A stretch of 13,524 nt of DNA, taken from assembly GCA_003231035.1 (NCBI GenBank), contig QIHU01000748.1, positions 1 to 13,524 on the forward strand. The letters are read 5' to 3'. This document shows, in pieces, positions 1 through 13,524 of this stretch; position 1 is the first letter of the stretch, and each line of letters starts with the position of its first letter. The notes below the pieces were generated by a model, which did not search any database, had not been told where the DNA came from, and worked only from the letters and a program-made list of their open reading frames with translations. The position numbers and the translations under genes were made by a program. Source of the DNA: Acidobacteriota bacterium (GTDB lineage: Bacteria > Acidobacteriota > Thermoanaerobaculia > Multivoradales > SZUA-115).

Positions 1-8873
<8,873 letters not shown>

Positions 8874-8887
<14 letters not shown>

Positions 8888-11800
8888 CGAACTTCGCGGT
8901 CTTCCACTCGATCTCCACCGGCGCCAGTGTCAAGCCAGGTACACCAGCGGGCGAGAGCGGCGTGTTCTGCAGCACCAACATCACTTGGAAGAGCGGAGAG
9001 CGATCCCGCGCGCGTCTCTCCACCAGGTCGTTGACCAGTCGATCGAAGGGAACGTCTTGATGAGCGAGTGCGCCCACGGCGGTCTCACCAGCCATCTCGA
9101 CCAGTTCAGCGAAGGTGTTCGCTCGCTCCACCTCAACGCGCATGAGCAGGGTATTGACGAAAAAACCGATCAACCCTTCTAGCTCAACGCGAGTGCGGTT
9201 GGCAACCGGAGAGCCCACCACCACGTCGCCTTGGCCGCAGTGACGCTCCAGCACCAAGGCGAAGCCGGCCAGCAGAGCGGCGAAGAGGGTAGCACCACGC
9301 GCCTGCGCCACCCGTTCCAGATCAACCTTGAGGGTCAGCGGCCAGTGGACAAAAGACTGGGCTCCCCGGGTCGAGGCGATCGCCGGTCGGGGTCGGTCAG
9401 TGGGTAGTTCCAAATGTGTCGGCGCGCCCTTCAGCCGGCGCCGCCAGTAGACCAGCTGGCGCTCCAGTTCGCCGGCCTCCAACCACTCGCGCTGCCAGAC
9501 TGCGAAGTCCGTGTACTGCACCGCCAACGGAGGCAGTACGCCCTTCTCCCCCGCTTGACGGGCCACGTACTGGGCGCAGACTTCGCCGATCAAGATTCCC
9601 ATCGACCAACCATCCGAGACCACGTGGTGCATGTTGAGGAGCAAGAACTGCACCTCCTCACTCACCTGCACCAGAGCCACCCGCATCAGCGGGCCACGCT
9701 CAAGGTCGAAAGGCTGGCCAGCATCGGCGTTAGCCAGCCGCCCGCCCTGGTCGCGCGCCACCGCGGAGGAAAGAGCGCGCAGGTCGATCACCGGCAGGAA
9801 CTCCTCGACCGTCTCCGCAGCGGCAATCCGCTGCCACGGGCGTCCCTGTCGCTGCTCGAAGGTGGTGCGCAGCGCCTCGTGACGTCGGCGCACATCCGCC
9901 AGCGCGCCGGCCAGCGAGCGCGCGACCATCCCACCGGTCACCTCCAGGGCAACAGGAAGGTTGTAGGCCGAGCTACCCGGAACCAGCTGGTCGAGGAACC
10001 ACAACCGCTCCTGCGCGAAGGAGAGCGGGAACTCCTCGTGCCCGTCACGTCGGCGCGCTCCCGGCTGGTGGAGCATGGCACTGGCCTGGCCCGCTTCGTT
10101 CTCGACCCAGCGGCCCAAAGCCGCCACGGTCGGAGCCTGAAAGAAGGTGATCAGCGGCAGGGCCGTCCCAAAGGCCTGATCGATTCTGGACACCACCTGG
10201 GTGGCGGTCAACGAATGGCCACCGAGGGCGAAGAAATCCTCCTCCCGCCCAATCCGCTCAATACCGAGCAGGTCGCTCCAGATGGATGCGATCCTCTGCT
10301 CTGTCGTCGTGGCTGGAGCAGACGTCTCGTTCCCACCTGCACGGATGTCCGACTCCGGCAAGGCTTTGCGGTCGAGCTTTCCATTGGGGGTCAGTGGTAG
10401 AGCATCGAGGGTTACAAAGAGTGGCGGAATCATATGACCGGGTAGCGACTCGGCGAGGTAGGAGCGCAAGCGCTCGATAGCTACCGACTCCTCACCGTTT
10501 TCCTCTGGCCGCTTCCCACCCAGGTCGCCATCGTCATCATCCGAGAAAACGACATAGCCCACCAGCCGATCTTCGCTCTGCCCATCGCTCTTGACAAGGA
10601 CCGCAGCCTCGCTGAGGAGCGGATGCTCCAACAGTCGACTTTCGATCTCTCCCAGCTCGATGCGGAAACCGCGCAACTTGACCTGGTGATCGACTCGTCC
10701 CAGGAAATGGAGCGAGCCGTCGGCGCCGTAACGAGCCAGATCTCCCGTGCGGTACAGGCGCCCGCCTCCTTGCGAACCACCTCCCCGTGAACCAAACGGA
10801 TCCGGAAGGAATCGTTCAGCCGTAGCGCCTGGGCGGCCGAGATAGCCCAACGCAAGACCCTCGCCAGCCAGATAGAGTTCGCCAACTCCTCCCAAGGGCC
10901 GCCCCTGATCGCCATCGCCGATCGCCCTGCCCGGTGGCAGCAGATAGGCGCGCGTTGCGCCCACTGGACGGCCGATCGGGGGCGCTAGGGCCGACCTTCG
11001 ATCGCCCTCTGCCCAGGTCGAGTAGGTGGTGTCTTCCGAGGGCCCATAGAGGTTGAGCAAGCGGCAATCGGTGCGCCGGTAGATCTCTCCGGCCAAAGAA
11101 TCGACCAGGGCTTCCCCAGCAAGATTGATCGTCCGTACCCCTTCCGGGATGCCATTCAGGGTCAACAACGCCTTGAGAGCGGAAGGGACGGTGTTGATCA
11201 AGGTCACCGCCGACGCGTTGGCCATCGAAGCCAGGGCCAGCGCGTTGTCTACGAGCAGCACGGTGCCACCCCGCGACAGAGGTAAGAAGAGTTCGAAGAT
11301 CGAAAGATCGAAGCAGAACGAGGTCGCCGCCAACACTCCGCGCAGCTCGTGCAGCGCAAAAACCGTGGACGCCCACCGCAGCAACGCGACGGCGCTGGAG
11401 TGGCCGATGGCAACGCCCTTCGGCCTGCCGGTCGAACCCGAGGTGTAGATCAGGTAGGCCAGCGCGGCCGCCATTGGTTCGCTGTCGCGCGGCGGCCTCT
11501 CGTTCATCTCCGCGGGGGCAAGTCGCCTCAAGCGCCCCGGCAACACGACTTCGAGGGCTACCCTTGCCGCATCCCGTGCCCCTGCTCGAGGCGCACCGCT
11601 GAACGGGTCGCCCTCGTCGCTCAGGAGCCAACGGGCGCCGCTGTCGTTCAATATCAACTCCTGTCGGGCAACCGGGTAGGTGGAATCCAGAACCACGTAG
11701 CCACCGCCCGCGCGCAACACCGCGAGCAGCGAGACCACCAACTCAGGGGTGCGCGGCAAACGAACCGCCACGCGATCCCAGGGGCCGACACCCCGTTCTC

Positions 11801-13524
11801 TCAAGTCCCAAGCCACCGCTTCCGCCCAGCCGACGAGTGCTGCATAGGAGAGGTACCTCCCCGCGCAGACCAAGGCCACCGCCTCCGGTGTACGTTGCGC
11901 CTGGGCGGCTACGAGACTCCACAAAGTCGCGTTTTCGTCACCAGGCCGTGGCACGACCGTATCGTTCCACTCGAAGACGACTTGATGGCGTTCGGCCGGC
12001 GACCCCAGTTGGAGAGCCGACAATGGGCGATCGGGGTTCGCCACCCCCGAGGTCAAGGCTCGGTGCACGTGACCGAGCAATCGCTCGATGGTGGTCGCAT
12101 CGAAGAGATCTCGGTTGTACTCCGCCGAGACCAGCAAGCCATCGTCCATCTCAGTGAACGAGAGGCTCAGTTCGAACTTCGCCATCGTCTGCTCGATGGC
12201 CAGCGGCGACAAGGTCAACCCGGCCACATCGACCTGCCTTTGTGGGGCGTTTTGCAATGACAACATGACTTGGAAGAGCGGCGAGCGATCGAGCGCCCGC
12301 TCCGCCAACAAATCGTCGACCAGCCGATCGAAGGGAACGTCCTGGTGGGCGAGAGCGCCGACGACGGTCTCACCAGCCAACTCGACCAGTTCACCGAAGG
12401 TGGTCGCTCGCTCCACCTCGACGCGCAGGACCAGGGTATTGACGAAAAACCCAATCAACCCTTCCTGTTCAGTGCGCGTGCGGTTGGCGACCGGCGAGCC
12501 CACCACCAAGTCGCCTTGGCCACAATAGCGCTCCAACGCCAAGGCGAAGCCGGCCAGCAGAGCGGCGAAGAGGGTGCCACCACGCGCCTGCGCCAGCCGC
12601 TCCAGCTCCGCCCCGAAGGTCGGCGACCAGTGCTTCGAAGACTGAGCTCCCCGGATCGATGCAACCGCCGGTCGCGGCCGGTCGGTGGGCAGCTCCAAGC
12701 GCCGCGGCGCCCCCTCCAGCCGGCGCCGCCAGTAGACCAACTGGCTCTCCAGTTCGCCGGCTTCCAGCCACTCGCGCTGCCAGACGGCGAAGTCCGCGTA
12801 CTGCATCGCCAAGGGCGGCAGCGAACCTTCCTCCCCCGCTTGACGGGCCACGTATTGGGAGCAAACTTCGTCGACCAAGATTCCCATCGACCAGCCGTCG
12901 GAAACGACATGATGCATGGTCAGCAAGAGAGCGGTCGACGAGTCCTCCGCGATCACCAGACGGACGCGCATCAAGGGACCGCGCTGAAGATCGAAGGGGT
13001 GGATGGCTTCCAGGTTCGCCAAGCGCAACGTCACCTCTCGCCGCCGACGGGAAGCCAGGGAGCGAAGGTCGATCACCGGCAACTCCACTCTCACCGCGCG
13101 CGCTGCGCTGATCGACTGCATGGGGCGGCCGTCGTGCTGTTCGAAGGTGGTGCGCAGAGCCGCGTGGCGCTGGCGAACCCTGGCCAGAGCCGTAGCCAGG
13201 GCGACGACTTCGATCCTCCCCGTAATCTCCAAAGCGGTCGAAATGTTGTAGGCGGCGCTGCCTGGATCGAGTTGGTCGAGGAACCACAGACGCTCCTGCG
13301 CGAAAGAGGGCAACACCACCCGCGTCTCCGGAGCGACCCTGGGTTGAATCGGCGGTAGCGTGCTCTTCGACACCACGCCACCATCGATCCAGGAGGCGAC
13401 GGCGGCCACCGTCGGAGCTCCGAATAGTCGCTTCAACGGCAGCTCGACCCCCATTTCATCGCGCAGCCGCGAAGCCAGTTGGGTGGCCAGCAACGAGTGG
13501 CCGCCAAGTTCGAAGAAGTTGTCC
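8874..13524 (-). CDS. Non-ribosomal peptide synthetase, upstream fragment (T0-C1-A1-T1-C2'), ends at a frameshift
   Basis: Partial at its 5' end: the frame is already open at 13523 inside a carrier domain (DNFFELGGHSL). There are 1,549 sense codons before TGA at 8874-8876. Domain order is T (partial), C, A, T, C (most of it). The protein would be a cytosolic megasynthase that activates amino acids with ATP and condenses them on phosphopantetheine arms. The stop falls right after the conserved KFE motif of C2, about 60 residues before that domain should end, and the missing part continues in another frame on the same strand. This stop is therefore not a natural C-terminus. The TTG at 13491-13493 is the leucine after the carrier serine, not a start; the real start lies outside the window. 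The enzyme class is certain; the product is not identified. Confidence 0.95.
10104..10304 (-). other. T1: carrier (PCP) domain
   Basis: Carries the residue activated by A1. The core motif is DFFALGGHSLTATQV, with the phosphopantetheine serine at 10212-10214 (TCG). It is preceded by a typical helix (EQRIASIWSDLLGIERIGREE) split here as EQRIASIWSDLL and IERIGREE, and followed by FFQAPTVAALGRW. It sits directly between A1 and C2, with a linker of about 24 residues containing an RRR run. Confidence 0.93.
10353..11930 (-). other. A1: adenylation domain, predicted Ala (or Gly)
   Basis: Activates an amino acid as its AMP ester and loads T1. All core motifs are present: AYLIYTSGSTGRPKG (A3), FDLSIFE (A4), NLYGPSEDT (A5), GELYLAGEGLALGYLGRP (A6), YRTGDLARY (A7), GRVDHQVKLRGFRIEL (A8) and PNGKLDRKAL (A10, catalytic Lys at 10377-10379). 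Aligned by eye to GrsA, the pocket residues at 235/236/239/278/299/301/322/330/331/517 are D L F N N A L T Y K. They are read from 11309 down to 11022, plus the A10 Lys. From memory this signature is reported for alanine and sometimes glycine. An acidic insert (SDDDDGDLGG...) lies between A8 and A10. The class is certain, the substrate moderately so. Confidence 0.92.
11994..13319 (-). other. C1: condensation domain, LCL-like
   Basis: Joins the chain held on T0 to the amino acid on T1. It opens with LPSFAQERLWFLDQL. The catalytic motif HHVVSDGWS has its first His at 12912-12914. Later motifs are VGSPVANRT, IGFFVNTLVLR, HQDVPFDRLV and AKFELSL. About 440 residues is normal for the family. The N-terminal motif and the absence of an epimerase before it point to the class joining two L residues. 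It is very close to C2: 78% identical by hand count over 240 residues aligned without gaps. Confidence 0.94.
13386..13524 (-). other. T0: carrier (PCP) domain, C-terminal part
   Basis: Carrier domain of the module upstream of the window. The core motif DNFFELGGHSL opens the window; the serine that takes the phosphopantetheine arm is at 13494-13496. The usual second half follows (LATQLASRL, then LFGAPTVAAVASWID), with a short linker of about 20 residues into C1. The GGHSL form, rather than GGDSI, is typical of carriers that feed a C domain directly, without an epimerase. Confidence 0.93.

Noticed and set aside
9414..10400. Plus-strand open frame of 328 codons opposite C2-T1-A1
   Set aside because: In-phase antisense shadow of conserved synthetase domains.
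11349..12260. Plus-strand open frame of 303 codons opposite A1 and C1
   Set aside because: In-phase antisense shadow with no motif of its own.
12270..13358. Plus-strand open frame of 362 codons opposite C1
   Set aside because: Same in-phase antisense effect; the repeats of its sequence at 9414-10400 simply mirror the C1/C2 similarity.
13491..13493. TTG as a start codon for the upstream fragment
   Set aside because: It is the leucine after the carrier serine; the frame and the domain continue upstream to the window edge.

Overview
The window is an internal slice of one modular non-ribosomal peptide synthetase (NRPS), coded entirely on the minus strand. It enters at 13524 inside a carrier domain and leaves at 1 inside a condensation (C) domain, so neither end of the gene is present. 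I saw no promoter, terminator, RNA gene, mobile element or CRISPR array, and no stretch over 300 bases lies outside the synthetase reading frame. The organism cannot be named from this. GC content looks high by eye. At least five TTA leucine codons (minus-strand codons at 107, 632+6000, 836, 4106 and 6749; the second is 6632-6634) argue against a typical Streptomyces. The long multimodular type I layout fits a myxobacterium, an acidobacterium, a cyanobacterium or an uncultured relative.

Layout in the direction of transcription (13524 to 1), with T for carrier domain and A for adenylation domain: T0 (partial) | C1-A1-T1 | C2-A2-T2 | C3-A3-T3 | C4-A4-T4 | C5 (partial). There are four complete C-A-T elongation modules. 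Every complete C domain keeps HHxxxDG, every T domain keeps GGHSL with its phosphopantetheine serine, and every A domain keeps the A3 loop and the A10 lysine. No epimerase, methyltransferase, oxidase, cyclisation, reductase or thioesterase domain is visible.

One defect interrupts the frame. The first part reads in the frame of 8874..13524 and stops at TGA 8874-8876 near the end of C2. The rest reads without a stop in another frame from about 8887 to 1. Comparison with the sister domain C1 shows exactly one extra base in C2 between 8832 and 8889, most likely at 8878-8888. Without it the window is one open frame of about 4,507 codons.

Working order: each A domain activates one amino acid, the following T domain carries it, and the next C domain joins the growing chain to it. 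Pocket residues read by hand suggest A1 = Ala (or Gly), A2 = Val, A3 = a branched aliphatic (Ile/Val-like) and A4 = unknown. A4 is not a standard amino acid A domain; it resembles the fungal alpha-aminoadipate-activating enzyme Lys2. The predicted segment is therefore ...-Ala-Val-(Ile/Val)-X-..., mostly hydrophobic with one unusual residue. The A4 module and the frameshift are the two points most worth following up.
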